This document shows, in pieces, positions 27,140 through 36,196 of a stretch of 64,000 nt of DNA (positions are counted from its first letter, which is position 1; every line of letters starts with the position of its first letter). The position numbers were made by a program, and so were the translations under genes. The notes below the pieces were generated by a model. The model did no database searches. It was not told where the DNA came from and saw nothing but the letters and a program-made list of their open reading frames with translations. This DNA is from Micromonospora sp. C31 (GTDB lineage: Bacteria; Actinomycetota; Actinomycetes; Mycobacteriales; Micromonosporaceae), in the NCBI RefSeq assembly GCF_018070575.1, contig NZ_JAGPXN010000001.1, positions 620,001 through 684,000 of the forward strand. The letters are read 5' to 3'.

Positions 27140-28321
27140 TCAGTACGCCGGCAGCGACGGATCGATCTGCTTGATCCAGGAGAGCACGCCGCCCTGCACG
27201 TGCACGGCGTCGCGGAAACCGGCCGCCTTGAGCGCGGCGAGCGCCTCCGCCGAACGGACCCCGGACTTGCAGTGCAGCACGATCTGCCGGTCCTGCGGCA
27301 GCTTGGCCAGCGCCTCGCCCGAGATGATCTCGCCCTTGGGGATCAGGGTCGCGCCGGGGATCCGGACGATCTCGTACTCGGCGGGCTCGCGGACGTCGAC
27401 GAGGAAGATGTCCTTGCCCGCGTCCTGCCACTCCTTGAGCTCCAGCGCGGTGATGGTCGCGTCGACCACCGCCTCCTGGGCCTCCTCCGACACCGCGCCG
27501 CAGAAGTCCTCGTAGTCCTCCAGCAGGTCGGTGACCGTGGGGTTCTCGCCGCAGAGCGCGCAGTTCGGGTCCTTGCGGACCTTGATCTTGCGGTAGCTCA
27601 TCTCCAGGGCGTCGTAGACCATCAGCCGGCCGACCAGCGGCTCCCCGATGCCGGCGAGCAGTTTGATCGCCTCGTTGACCTGGATGGAGCCGATCGACGC
27701 ACAGAGCACGCCGAGCACGCCGCCCTCGGCGCAGGAGGGAACCATGCCGGGCGGCGGGGGCTCCGGGTAGAGGCAGCGGTAGCAGGGGCCGTGCTCGGCC
27801 CAGAACACCGACGCCTGGCCGTCGAAGCGGTAGATCGACCCCCAGACGTACGGCTTGCCGAGCAGCACCGCCGCGTCGTTGACCATGTAGCGGGTGGCGA
27901 AGTTGTCGGTGCCGTCGACGATCAGGTCGTAGCGGGAGAAGATGTCCCGCACGTTCTCCCGGTCCAGCGCCGTGTTGTGGATCTCCACGTGCACCAGCGG
28001 GTTGATCTCGCGGATCGAGGCGGCGGCCGACTCGGCCTTGGCGCGGCCGACGTCGGAGACGCCGTGGATGATCTGGCGCTGGAGGTTGGACTCGTCCACG
28101 GTGTCGAAGTCGATGATGCCGAGCGTGCCGACCCCGGCGGCGGCGAGGTACATCAGCGCCGGCGAGCCGAGACCGCCGGCGCCGACACAGAGCACCCGGG
28201 CGTTCTTCAGCCGCTTCTGCCCCTCGACCCCGACGTCCGGGATGATCAGGTGGCGCGAGTAGCGGCGGATCTCGTCAACGGTCAGCTCGGCGGCGGGCTC
28301 GACGAGCGGGGGCAACGACAC
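27140..28321 (-). CDS. moeZ: Adenylyltransferase/sulfurtransferase MoeZ (ThiF-rhodanese fusion)
   Basis: A 393-aa two-domain protein. The N-terminal E1-like (ThiF/MoeB) domain has the nucleotide loop GAGGLGSPALMYLAAAGVG and two zinc pairs (CYRCLYP and CALCGEN). A C-terminal rhodanese domain carries the persulfide Cys in VLHCKSGVRSAEAL. The family adenylates and thiolates the C-terminal glycine of sulfur-carrier proteins used for molybdopterin, thiamine or CysO-dependent cysteine synthesis. The GTG at 28321 follows GGGGAG with 6-base spacing. It sits between a DUF3152 gene and a toroid gene, as in mycobacteria (compare Rv3206c, from memory). No carrier protein gene is adjacent. Confidence 0.94.
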   Translation of the reverse strand: MSLPPLVEPAAELTVDEIRRYSRHLIIPDVGVEGQKRLKNARVLCVGAGGLGSPALMYLAAAGVGTLGIIDFDTVDESNLQRQIIHGVSDVGRAKAESAAASIREINPLVHVEIHNTALDRENVRDIFSRYDLIVDGTDNFATRYMVNDAAVLLGKPYVWGSIYRFDGQASVFWAEHGPCYRCLYPEPPPPGMVPSCAEGGVLGVLCASIGSIQVNEAIKLLAGIGEPLVGRLMVYDALEMSYRKIKVRKDPNCALCGENPTVTDLLEDYEDFCGAVSEEAQEAVVDATITALELKEWQDAGKDIFLVDVREPAEYEIVRIPGATLIPKGEIISGEALAKLPQDRQIVLHCKSGVRSAEALAALKAAGFRDAVHVQGGVLSWIKQIDPSLPAY

Positions 28322-28431
28322 GGTGGACTCCCCGGGATCGGCTGAAGGCGAACCGGGCCATTGTCGCTCGCACCGGCCTCGATCGGCCATGAGGAGCGAC
28401 ACGTCGCCCGAACTGCGGGAAGGGGAATAAC

Positions 28432-29244
28432 TCAGGTGCCGGGGACGACCTCGCCGTCGTAGCGGGAGCCGTCGACGTACGGCCAGGCGTTGGCGGCGCA
28501 GCCGTCCAGCCCGTACGTCTGCTGCTGCATCACCGGCGCCGGCTCGCCGGGGCCCGGGCAGGCCTGGTGCTCCTCGCCCAGCTCGTGGCCCACCTCGTGG
28601 TTGACCACGTAGGCGCGGTAGATCGCCAGCGGCGCCCCGTAGTCGGGGACCGCCTGCAGCCAGCGCGCCAGGTTGATGATCACCTGGCCGGGGAGCCGGC
28701 AGGAGGTGTGGCCCCCGGTGCTCAGCCCGCCCTCGGCGCACATCCGCTCGGAGGTCTCCGGGGTGGCGAGGTGGACGGTGAAGTCCGCGTCGTCGGCCTG
28801 CGCCACCCGCCGCAGCCGCAACTCCTCCGAGGCGATCCAGCTCCGGGGATCGCCCAGCACCTCGTCGACGGTGGCGGCGAAGGAGTCGACGTCCTGACCG
28901 GTGCCCTGCTCCACGGCCACCCGGTAGTGCAGGAGCGGCCCGTCGGTGCCCCGTACCGGGGACTCGCCGGGCGCCGTGGCGAAGTCGCCCGTACCGGTGC
29001 GGGGGTAGGTGGCGGGGCGGGGCTGCCCGTCCGCCCGCGCCGCGTACGACGTGCGGCCCCCGTCGGCGGTGGCCGGCGCGGTCGCGCGCTCGCCGGCCCG
29101 GGCCAGCGTCACGGTGGCGGTGGCCGCCAGCAGCAGGAGTACGCCGAGCCCCACCACGCGCCGGTCCCGCAGCGGGGCCGACGGTCGGGACGGGGTCGGG
29201 CGGCGGGCCGGACCAGGCGGGTCGCAAGGGGACGACGACGTCAT
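28432..29244 (-). CDS. DUF3152 exported metalloprotease-like protein, paralogue 1
   Basis: A 270-aa protein with a cytoplasmic basic N-terminus, one membrane helix (VVGLGVLLLLAATATVTLA) and an extracytoplasmic DUF3152 domain. The domain contains NHEVGHELGEEH, a full metzincin-type H-E-x-x-H-x-x-G-x-x-H zinc site, plus conserved Cys pairs (CAEGG, SCRLPG, ACPGPG, GCAAN). The following PVMQQQTYGLDGCAANAWPY could include the Met-turn. Proteolytic activity is inferred; no substrate is known. The start is the ATG at 29244. The second paralogue lies just upstream, 136 bp away. Confidence 0.87.
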   Translation of the reverse strand: MTSSSPCDPPGPARRPTPSRPSAPLRDRRVVGLGVLLLLAATATVTLARAGERATAPATADGGRTSYAARADGQPRPATYPRTGTGDFATAPGESPVRGTDGPLLHYRVAVEQGTGQDVDSFAATVDEVLGDPRSWIASEELRLRRVAQADDADFTVHLATPETSERMCAEGGLSTGGHTSCRLPGQVIINLARWLQAVPDYGAPLAIYRAYVVNHEVGHELGEEHQACPGPGEPAPVMQQQTYGLDGCAANAWPYVDGSRYDGEVVPGT

Positions 29245-29380
29245 GAACCGAGCGTGCCACACGAATCGGGCATTACGCCCGCATAACACGAATGCCGCTC
29301 ATCCCACCGCGGCGGCTCCGACCGTTCCTCCTGCGCCGCACCCGTTCGCCGGACCGCACTCGTCGAACGACCGCCGCCGG

Positions 29381-30328
29381 TCAGAGCCGGGGGCCCGCGT
29401 ACCGGCGACCGTCGCGGTACGGCCAGGGGTTGGCCACGCAGCCGTTGAGGAAGAGCGTCTGCTGCATCATGACCGGCGCCACCCGCCCCCTGCCGGGGCA
29501 ACGCTCGTGCCGGTGCCCCAACTCGTGCCCGACCTCGTGGTTCACCACGTACGTCCGGTAGACCGAGAGCGGCACCTTCGCGCTGACGAAGTGCGGCACC
29601 GACAGCCGCCAGCGCTCCAGGTTGATGATCACCTTGTCGGGCGCCCGGCACGACGTGTAGGGCCGCCCGCCCACCCGGATGTCGACCCCTCCGGCGGCAC
29701 ACAACCGGCCCGCCGTCCTGGGCGTGGCGAGATAGACGGTGAAGTCGTGCCGGGAGGCGGCACCCACCTGCTGCAACCGCAGTCCGCCGTCGACCCAGCT
29801 CCCCGGCCCGGCGAGCGCCCGCTCGACGGCGGCGGCGAACTCGCCCGGGTCCTCCCCGGCGCCCGACTCCACGGCGACCCGGTAGCGGCGCAACGTGCCC
29901 GCGTCACCCAGCACCGGGCCCGTCCGCTCGTCGTAGTCGAAGCTGCTCCGGCCCGCCGACGGCACCGGCCCGGGCAGCCGGAGCACGGCCGGCGGGGGCG
30001 CGGCGGCCGAGGGCGACGCGGCGGGCGACGACGGCAGCGGCGAGGCCGCTCCCGGCGCGAGCATGGGCGCGGGGGCCAACTCCTCGGCGGTGAACGCCTC
30101 CGCCCCGACGTCGGCGCGCCGGTCGGCGATCACCACCACCGCCGCGCCGACCGCGAGCACCAGCGCGGCCAGCTCCACGAGCCGCCGCCGACGCGCCGGA
30201 CGGCGGTGTCGAGCGCGGGTCAGGTCCACGCCGCCGTCCCGGGCGGGTGATCCGGCCGGGGTACGACGGCGGCCCTCGGCGGGAGCCGGGGCACGACGGG
30301 CAGGGGTGGGGCGACGGGCAGCGGACAT
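29381..30328 (-). CDS. DUF3152 exported metalloprotease-like protein, paralogue 2
   Basis: A 315-aa paralogue of the gene at 28432-29244, with a longer basic N-terminus, one helix (LVELAALVLAVGAAVVVIA) and a Pro/Ala/Ser linker before the DUF3152 domain. The zinc motif is NHEVGHELGHRH, and the four conserved Cys recur (LCAAGG, SCRAPD, RCPGRG, GCVAN). The linked VMMQQTLFLNG resembles a Met-turn. The ATG at 30328 lies 5 bp after the alpha/beta-hydrolase stop, so the two are co-transcribed. The tandem pair implies duplication and perhaps divided substrates (inference). Confidence 0.87.
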   Translation of the reverse strand: MSAARRPTPARRAPAPAEGRRRTPAGSPARDGGVDLTRARHRRPARRRRLVELAALVLAVGAAVVVIADRRADVGAEAFTAEELAPAPMLAPGAASPLPSSPAASPSAAAPPPAVLRLPGPVPSAGRSSFDYDERTGPVLGDAGTLRRYRVAVESGAGEDPGEFAAAVERALAGPGSWVDGGLRLQQVGAASRHDFTVYLATPRTAGRLCAAGGVDIRVGGRPYTSCRAPDKVIINLERWRLSVPHFVSAKVPLSVYRTYVVNHEVGHELGHRHERCPGRGRVAPVMMQQTLFLNGCVANPWPYRDGRRYAGPRL

Positions 30329-30333
30329 CCCGG

Positions 30334-31308
30334 TCAGCCTGCCATGTCGGACCGCTCGGCGGTGTCCCCCGTCTCGGTGAGCAGGCCCAGCACGGCCCGG
30401 GCCACCAGGCGCGGCACCTCCAGCTGGGCCACGTGGCCGACGTCGTCGAGCATCAGCAGCCGACTGTCGGGCACGACGCGCGCCGTCTGCGGGGCCACCC
30501 GCACGTCCACCAGCCGGTCGGCCCGGCCCCCGACGACCAGGGTGGGCGCCGCGACCGTCGCGGCGAGCCGCCACAGCGACCCCGACCCCGGCAGGTACGA
30601 CCGCAGGAAGCTGGAGACCAGCCCGCGGAACGTCCGGACGTACGCGGCGGCGTAGTGCGGGACCTCGTGCCGCACCCGGATCTCCTCCAGCGCCTCCTCC
30701 CGGCGCTGGTCGCAGATCCGGCTGAGGTCGGCGACGCACGACTCCATCACCTGCTGGGCCATCACCTCGGGCGCGATCTGGGCCAGCCGCCAGGCGGCCA
30801 GGCGCTCGCCCCGGGGGATCGCCAGCAGCGGCAGCATCCGGCCCTGCAACGAACGCCGGAAGTCCAGGAACGGCAGCGCCGGGGAGATCAGGGTCAGGCT
30901 GCGGACCAGGTCCGGCCGCACCCCCGCCACCTGCACCGAGATCGCCCCGCCCAGCGAGTTGCCGAACAGGTGCACCGGCCCCCGGCCGGAGTGCTCGATC
31001 CAGCGGATCACCCGGTCGGCGAAGGCCGGGACGGTGTACCGGCGACCCGGCTCGCTGCGGCCGAACCCGGGCAGGTCGATGGCCTGCCCGTCGAGACGGT
31101 CGGCGAGCAGGTACGCCAGATCGGTCCAGTTCTGCGACGAGCCGCCGAGCCCGTGCACGTAGAGCGCGGGCTCGGCACCGGGCGTGCTGGCCGGGGTGTC
31201 CCGCACGTACGTCACCGTGCCGTCGAGGCGTACCTCCCGCCCCGGCCAGGGCGGTGGCACGCGGTGCCCGGGAAGCAGGTGGTCCGGCCGAAGGGTGGCG
31301 CGCTTCAT
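30334..31308 (-). CDS. Alpha/beta hydrolase
   Basis: A 324-aa hydrolase of the alpha/beta fold. The oxyanion loop YVHGLGGSSQNW, the nucleophile elbow GNSLGG, the acid loop VVGGRADRLVDVRVA and the final His in LDDVGHVAQLE give a complete Ser-Asp-His triad. A cap region lies between about residues 150 and 240. The substrate is unknown; a lipid or ester is plausible given its exported and FasR-linked neighbours (inference). The start is the ATG at 31308. It sits between the large disordered protein and DUF3152 paralogue 2 in one leftward unit. Confidence 0.87.
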   Translation of the reverse strand: MKRATLRPDHLLPGHRVPPPWPGREVRLDGTVTYVRDTPASTPGAEPALYVHGLGGSSQNWTDLAYLLADRLDGQAIDLPGFGRSEPGRRYTVPAFADRVIRWIEHSGRGPVHLFGNSLGGAISVQVAGVRPDLVRSLTLISPALPFLDFRRSLQGRMLPLLAIPRGERLAAWRLAQIAPEVMAQQVMESCVADLSRICDQRREEALEEIRVRHEVPHYAAAYVRTFRGLVSSFLRSYLPGSGSLWRLAATVAAPTLVVGGRADRLVDVRVAPQTARVVPDSRLLMLDDVGHVAQLEVPRLVARAVLGLLTETGDTAERSDMAG

Positions 31309-31342
31309 GACTCCAGTCTGCCCGAGACCGCGCCCGGGGCGC

Positions 31343-34300
31343 TCAGGCCAGCAGCGCCTCGAGCCGGCGGTTGACCGCGGCCAGGGTGGCCCGGACGACC
31401 GCCTGCCGCGGGTCACCGGCGACGAGGGCGGAGCCGACGAGCTGCTCCACCCAGCCGTCGCAGACCAGCAGCACCACCACCGTGGCCACGTCGCAGTTGC
31501 CGAAGGGCACCACGGCGGCGTGCTCGACGAAGCAGCGCCCACGGTCGGGACCGGCGTCGGAGGCGCGCTCGCCGCCGCGCAGCAGCTCGTCGACCGCCGC
31601 CGCAGCGGCCACCGCGCAGAGCCGCAGCACGTAACCGTCGACGGCCGGCCCGGTCGCGTAGCCGGCGGCGCTCTCCCCGCCGGCGAGCAGACGCACCTCC
31701 ACTGTGGCGTCGAGCCCGAAGGTGCTCACCTGGACGTGGTCGATCACCACCCGGGGACCCACCGCGCCGCCGGTGTCCAGCGGCCGGGACGGCGCGGTCT
31801 CCGTCGTCGTCACCTGCCCACCGGAGTACGACGTGCCGGCGGTCGCCGGGGCACCGGACGCCGCCCCGGCCGGGGCGGCCGAGACGGAGCCCGGCTCCTC
31901 CACGGTGGCGCGGCCCCGGTGCGGTGCGGCGGGCTGCCGGCGTCGACGCGGGGCCTCGGGCTCCGCCTCGGGACGCGGTTCGGTGCGGGCCGGCGGGGTC
32001 TCCGACGGGCTGCCGGCCACCCTGCCGCCCGACACCCGCGGCCCGGCGGAGGACGGCTCGGCGGGGCGCGCTGCCAGGCCCGGTGACCTGGGGTCGGCGC
32101 CGCGCGGCTCGGCCGACCGCCGGCGCACCGGCGGGGCGGGCGCGGCCGGCATGCCGGGCAGGTTCTGCGGCGCGGCGGCCAGCCCCATCCGGTCCTGGAG
32201 CAGGCGCGCGACCTGCCGGCTCACCTCGGCCGGATCGGCCCCGTCGGCGAGGTCGAGCCGCAGGCTGTGCGCGCCGGCCGGGGTGCGGCGCAGCGCCGCG
32301 TCGCGGACGCCGGCCACGCCGCGCACGGCGTCGAGGATGGCGTTGACGTCGAAGCCCTCCGGGCGCTCCCGCAGCGGGGCGGGCTCGTCGTCGCGGCGCA
32401 GGTGGGTGGCGATGCGGGCGAGTTCGGGGGTTTCGGCGGGTGGCTCCACGGCTGGCGGCTCCGGCACGACGGGCACGTCCGGCTCGGCGGGGACGCGCTG
32501 CGGCAACACCGCCGACGCGGGGTCCGACGCCTGGTCGGCGGCGGCCGGCGGGGCCGTCGGCACCGGCTCGGGGGCGGATCGACGGGCCGCGTAGGAGGGT
32601 GCGCTCGTCGGGGCGGGCGCGGACGGCTCGCGGCCACGCCGCCCGAACCCGCCGCTGGCGGCCTCGGCGGCGGAGGGCTGCGGACCGAGCGGGGAACCGG
32701 GGGCCGGCTCCGCGCTCTCCGGCCGGAGCCGGAACGGCCTGGTCACCCGCTCCGGGGTGTCCTCGGCGCGGGGCGGCGCCGCCTCCGGGGCGTACGCGAG
32801 CGGGGGCGCACCCGTCGGCGCGGGGACGGACCCGCCCGCCGCCCAGGCCGGTCGATCGGTTGGGGCGGACGGTTCGGCCCCGGGCCCGACCGGCCGGTCG
32901 GCGGGGGCGGACGGTCGCTCGTACGACGGGCGGGACACCGGCGCGGTCTGGGCGGCCTCGTAGGGGCGGCCGGACTCGCGGGGCGGCTCGTAGGGCCGGG
33001 CAGGCTCGGCGGGCAGCGGCTCGTACGGCCGGTGCGGTTCACCGGCCCAGCCCGGCTGCTGTTCCTCGCGGGCCCGGCGCCCGACGGGCTCGGGTTCCTC
33101 CCGGGAACGCCGACCGACCGGTTCGGGTTCCTCCCGGGAACGCCGACCGACGGGCTCGGGTTCCTCGCGGGCCCGGCGGCCGACGGGCCCGGGCTCCTCG
33201 CGGGCGCGACGGCCCGCCGACTCCGGCTCCTCGCGCGACCAGGGCGGCGCCCACGCGGCACCCCAGCTCGGGCGGTTCCAGTTCGGGCCGGTCCAGTCCG
33301 GCTCGGTAGTCGGCGGCCACTCGGCGGCCGACTGTCGCGGGCCGCCCGGTTCCGGGTCGGACGACGGTGCCCGGTCGACGCCCGGAGCGTGCTCCGCACC
33401 GGCCGCCGGCTCGTTGACCGGCGACCGGCCTTCGCGGGGGTCACCGGGGGTGCGGTCCTGGCCCGGCCCGCCGGGTGCGCGGCCCTCGCCGTACTCCCCC
33501 GGTGCGCCGCCCGTCGCCGCGGCGACCGGTTCGGGGCCCCGGTCGGCACGGAAGGGGCGATCCGCAGCCAGCGCGCGGTCGACGCCGGTGACCCGGTCGC
33601 CACCGGCCGCGCGGTCGGCGGGGACGGCGTCGACCGGGTGCTCGGTGGACGGACGCTCGGTCGGCGGCGGCAGGGGGCGTTGGTCGTGGGCCGGTGACTC
33701 CGGCGGGAAGCGGTCACTCCAACCGCGTTCCGTGCCGGCGGCCGACGGAGGTTCCCCGGCGGTGGCGCGGTCGACCGTCGGCGCGTGGAAGCCGGGCGGG
33801 ACCTCGAAGCCGCTGGCGGCGGTGCCCACGGGCGGAACCTGGACGCCCGGGGGCGCCGACGTCGGCGGACCGGGTTCGGCCCAGTGGGCCTGGCGGCCGG
33901 TCGACGGGTCGTCGGAGGAACGCCGGACCGGACCGGACTCCGCTTCGTCGAACCCGCGCTGCGGACCCGGCGGCGGTTCGGCCGTCGGCGCCGGGCGCTG
34001 CGCGGGCACGACCAGCCGGTCGTTGCCGGGGTCGCGGCGCTGCTCGCCGTGGATGCCGGGCGGGGCACTCACCGGGGCCTGGCGGTTGACCGGCGCGTCG
34101 TCGACGGCGTGGTCGAGGCCGTTGACGCGGTGCCCGTTGACCCGGGTCGGCGGCTCGGCCCCGGCTGGCGGGCCGGGCATCGGTGCCGGCAGGTCGCCGT
34201 GTCGCGGCGACGAGGCGGCCCAGCCGGGGGTCTGCCCGGACGGACCCCACGCCGGCTCACGGGTGCCGGAGATCTCCCCGCCCCGGGCCCAACCGGCCGC

Positions 34301-34405
34301 CGGGGGCGCCCACCCGCTGCCGGAACGGGCCAGGTCGTCCTGCGGACCCGTCCCGTCGCCGTGCTCTCCCGGGGTGGCGGCACCGGGTTGCCCTGTTTCA
34401 CTCAC
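31343..34405 (-). CDS. 1,020-aa Pro-rich disordered protein with conserved C-terminal domain
   Basis: The start is the GTG at 34405. Residues 1 to about 700 are low-complexity Pro/Ala/Arg/Glu sequence with charged 11-residue repeats (EEPEPVGRRSR and variants). A small domain follows (DVNAILDAVRGVAGVRDAALRRTPAG), resembling an alkaline-shock-like or beta-alpha module. The last 130 residues are folded and look highly conserved: RVVIDHVQVSTFGLDATVEVRLL, AVDGYVLRLCAVAAAAAVDELL, RCFVEHAAVVPFGNCDVATVVVLLVCDGWVEQLVGSALV, then AVVRATLAAVNRRLEALL. I remember the same C-terminus in other actinobacteria but no assigned function. There is no signal peptide or membrane helix. It is divergent from fasR across 145 bp. 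Confidence 0.8.
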   Translation of the reverse strand: MSETGQPGAATPGEHGDGTGPQDDLARSGSGWAPPAAGWARGGEISGTREPAWGPSGQTPGWAASSPRHGDLPAPMPGPPAGAEPPTRVNGHRVNGLDHAVDDAPVNRQAPVSAPPGIHGEQRRDPGNDRLVVPAQRPAPTAEPPPGPQRGFDEAESGPVRRSSDDPSTGRQAHWAEPGPPTSAPPGVQVPPVGTAASGFEVPPGFHAPTVDRATAGEPPSAAGTERGWSDRFPPESPAHDQRPLPPPTERPSTEHPVDAVPADRAAGGDRVTGVDRALAADRPFRADRGPEPVAAATGGAPGEYGEGRAPGGPGQDRTPGDPREGRSPVNEPAAGAEHAPGVDRAPSSDPEPGGPRQSAAEWPPTTEPDWTGPNWNRPSWGAAWAPPWSREEPESAGRRAREEPGPVGRRAREEPEPVGRRSREEPEPVGRRSREEPEPVGRRAREEQQPGWAGEPHRPYEPLPAEPARPYEPPRESGRPYEAAQTAPVSRPSYERPSAPADRPVGPGAEPSAPTDRPAWAAGGSVPAPTGAPPLAYAPEAAPPRAEDTPERVTRPFRLRPESAEPAPGSPLGPQPSAAEAASGGFGRRGREPSAPAPTSAPSYAARRSAPEPVPTAPPAAADQASDPASAVLPQRVPAEPDVPVVPEPPAVEPPAETPELARIATHLRRDDEPAPLRERPEGFDVNAILDAVRGVAGVRDAALRRTPAGAHSLRLDLADGADPAEVSRQVARLLQDRMGLAAAPQNLPGMPAAPAPPVRRRSAEPRGADPRSPGLAARPAEPSSAGPRVSGGRVAGSPSETPPARTEPRPEAEPEAPRRRRQPAAPHRGRATVEEPGSVSAAPAGAASGAPATAGTSYSGGQVTTTETAPSRPLDTGGAVGPRVVIDHVQVSTFGLDATVEVRLLAGGESAAGYATGPAVDGYVLRLCAVAAAAAVDELLRGGERASDAGPDRGRCFVEHAAVVPFGNCDVATVVVLLVCDGWVEQLVGSALVAGDPRQAVVRATLAAVNRRLEALLA
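33061..33235. repeat. 33-bp tandem repeats coding an 11-residue motif
   Basis: About five imperfect copies of a 33-bp unit (encoding EEPEPVGRRSR-like peptides on the minus strand) lie in the disordered part of the 1,020-aa protein. Adjacent copies near 33085-33150 are almost identical, a sign of recent slippage or recombination. Confidence 0.85.
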
Positions 34406-34550
34406 CGCGCGCTCCTTGGTCGCCCCCGCTGAGGCTACCGTGTGGTGACAGTGGCGATAAGTTACGGCGGCGGGCCAATTCCGCGACGGGCCCCGGGCCC
34501 TGACCGGTTCGGGTGAAATGCCGGCTCGTACGAAGAACTCGGAGGTTCCC

Positions 34551-35189
34551 ATGACCGCTGTGGGGAACGGTGCCCAGACCGCCGGCCGGCCCACCCGCCT
34601 GCCCCGCTCCGCGCGCCGCAAGCAGTTGCTCGCCGCGGCCCAGGAGGTGTTCGTCGCCCAGGGCTACCACGCGGCCGCGATGGACGACATCGCCGAGCGG
34701 GCGGGGGTCTCCAAGCCGGTGCTCTACCAGCACTTCCCCGGCAAGATGGAGCTCTACCTCGCCCTGCTGGACACGCACTGCGACGCGATCCTCGCGAAGG
34801 TGGACGACGCCATGCGCGGCACCAACGACAACAAGGAGCGCGTCGGCGCGTCGGTGCGCGCGTACTTCGACTTCGTCGACCACGAGAGCGAGGCGTTCCG
34901 CCTCGTCTTCGAGTCGGACCTGCGCAACGACCCGGCGGTGCGCCAGCGCGTGGAGCGGGTGGAGCAGGGCTGCATCGCGGCGATCACCGACACCATCATC
35001 TCCGACACCGGAATCAGCCGGGCGCACGCCGAACTGCTCGCCTCCGGCCTGGTCGGCGCGGCCGAGACCGCCGCGCAGTTCTGGCTGGCCCGCGGCCGGC
35101 AACTACCCAAGGCCGAGGCGGAGGCACTGGTCGCGGCGCTCTCCTGGCGGGGCATCGCCAGCTTCCCGCTGCAAGGCGAGTCAGCCTGA
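34551..35189 (+). CDS. fasR: TetR-family regulator, probable FasR
   Basis: A 212-aa TetR protein. The N-terminal HTH reads RKQLLAAAQEVFVAQGYHAAAMDDIAERAGVSKPVLYQHFPGKMELYLALLD. The ligand domain begins about residue 75. The sequence type, followed at once by a DUF3107 gene and flanked by DUF3152, MoeZ and RhlE genes, matches the M. tuberculosis Rv3208 neighbourhood (from memory). Rv3208 is FasR, which activates fatty-acid synthase genes in response to long acyl-CoA. Orthology is inferred from synteny. The ATG at 34551 has GGAGG 5 bases upstream and is preferred over an ATG at 34518. Confidence 0.82.
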   Translation: MTAVGNGAQTAGRPTRLPRSARRKQLLAAAQEVFVAQGYHAAAMDDIAERAGVSKPVLYQHFPGKMELYLALLDTHCDAILAKVDDAMRGTNDNKERVGASVRAYFDFVDHESEAFRLVFESDLRNDPAVRQRVERVEQGCIAAITDTIISDTGISRAHAELLASGLVGAAETAAQFWLARGRQLPKAEAEALVAALSWRGIASFPLQGESA

Positions 35190-35254
35190 ACATCCGGCCC
35201 CGAGATCGGATAGCCTTCCCATCGGCGGCTCTTTCGCCCGAATGAGGAGGCACA

Positions 35255-35482
35255 GTGGAGGTCAAGATCGGCGTGCAGTACGCGCCCCGCGAGCTGGTCC
35301 TGGAGAGCGCGCAGTCGCCGGCCGAGATCGAGCAGATCGTGACCGACGCCTTCGGCAAGGACGAGGGCACCCTCTCCCTGACCGACGAGAAGGGCCGGCG
35401 GGTCATCGTGCCGGTCAACAAGGTCGCCTACGTCGAGATCGCCGAGGCGTCGCCGCGCGCGGTCGGGTTCACCGTCCGCTGA
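35255..35482 (+). CDS. DUF3107 family protein
   Basis: A 75-aa protein that is almost all DUF3107 domain: MEVKIGVQYAPRELVLES, IEQIVTDAFGKDEGTLSLTDEKGRRVIVPVNKVAYVEI, and ending GFTVR. It is the TB9.4-like partner found downstream of FasR-type regulators. The function is unknown. The GTG at 35255 has GAGGAGG 4 bases upstream. TGAACA (35187-35192) and TAGCCT (35211-35216), 18 bp apart, could be its own promoter overlapping the end of fasR. Confidence 0.92.
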   Translation: MEVKIGVQYAPRELVLESAQSPAEIEQIVTDAFGKDEGTLSLTDEKGRRVIVPVNKVAYVEIAEASPRAVGFTVR

Positions 35483-35542
35483 GTGATCCGGTCGGCCGCG
35501 ACGGGTGACGGACGATCGCCCGTCGCGGACCGCCGGTCGCGG

Positions 35543-36196
35543 TCAGTTGTTGAGCCCGGCGGCGGCCATCCGCGTGGCGTGTGCCGCGGTCAGCCGCCGG
35601 AACAGCCCCGGCACGTCGATCCGCCCGCTCCGTACGACGAGCGCGGTGAGCGCCCCCCGCTCGGCGGTGGCCACCCGGCCGGCCTGTGACAGGGCCTCGC
35701 CGACCAGTCGCCGCGCCCACATCGAGAGCCGGCCGGCCACCCTCGGGTCCGCCTCGACGGCCGCCCGGATCTCGGCGACGGCGAAGTCGGCGTACGACGA
35801 GTCGTGCAGCACGTCGAGGACGAGTCGACGGTCCGGCTCGGCCAGGGCCGCGGCGATCTCCCGGAGGAAGTCGTCGGTGATGGCGTCGCCCACGTACGCC
35901 TTCGTGACCGCCTCCGCCCAGTCCCTCGGCTCCGTCGAGTCGTGGTACGCCTGCAGCGGTGCCACGTACGGCGCCATCGCGTCGTCGGGCAGCACGCCGA
36001 GCGCGGCGAGCCGGTCTGCCAGCCGCCGGTAGTTGCCGATCTCGGCGGCGGCCATCTCGCCCAGGGCCGCGCGCCGACGCAGATCGGGGGCGAGCCGGGC
36101 GTCGACGGCCATCCGTTCGAAGGCGAGCAGCTCACCCAGGGCCACCAGGCCGAGCAGATCGACGACGGCGCGGTCGGGCAGATCGGTCGCGGACAC
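35543..36196 (-). CDS. Ferritin-like-fold protein (MiaE-related)
   Basis: A 217-aa all-helical protein related to ferritin-like / tRNA-hydroxylase MiaE proteins. Candidate di-iron ligands are the Glu residues in LGELLAFERMAVDARL and LGEMAAAEIGNYRRLADRL, and later YADFAVAEIRAAVEADPRV. The canonical E-x-x-H pairs are incomplete, so metal binding is uncertain. It starts at the GTG at 36196. Its position between DUF3107 and the RhlE helicase is the same as that of Rv3210c in M. tuberculosis (from memory). Confidence 0.75.
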   Translation of the reverse strand: MSATDLPDRAVVDLLGLVALGELLAFERMAVDARLAPDLRRRAALGEMAAAEIGNYRRLADRLAALGVLPDDAMAPYVAPLQAYHDSTEPRDWAEAVTKAYVGDAITDDFLREIAAALAEPDRRLVLDVLHDSSYADFAVAEIRAAVEADPRVAGRLSMWARRLVGEALSQAGRVATAERGALTALVVRSGRIDVPGLFRRLTAAHATRMAAAGLNN

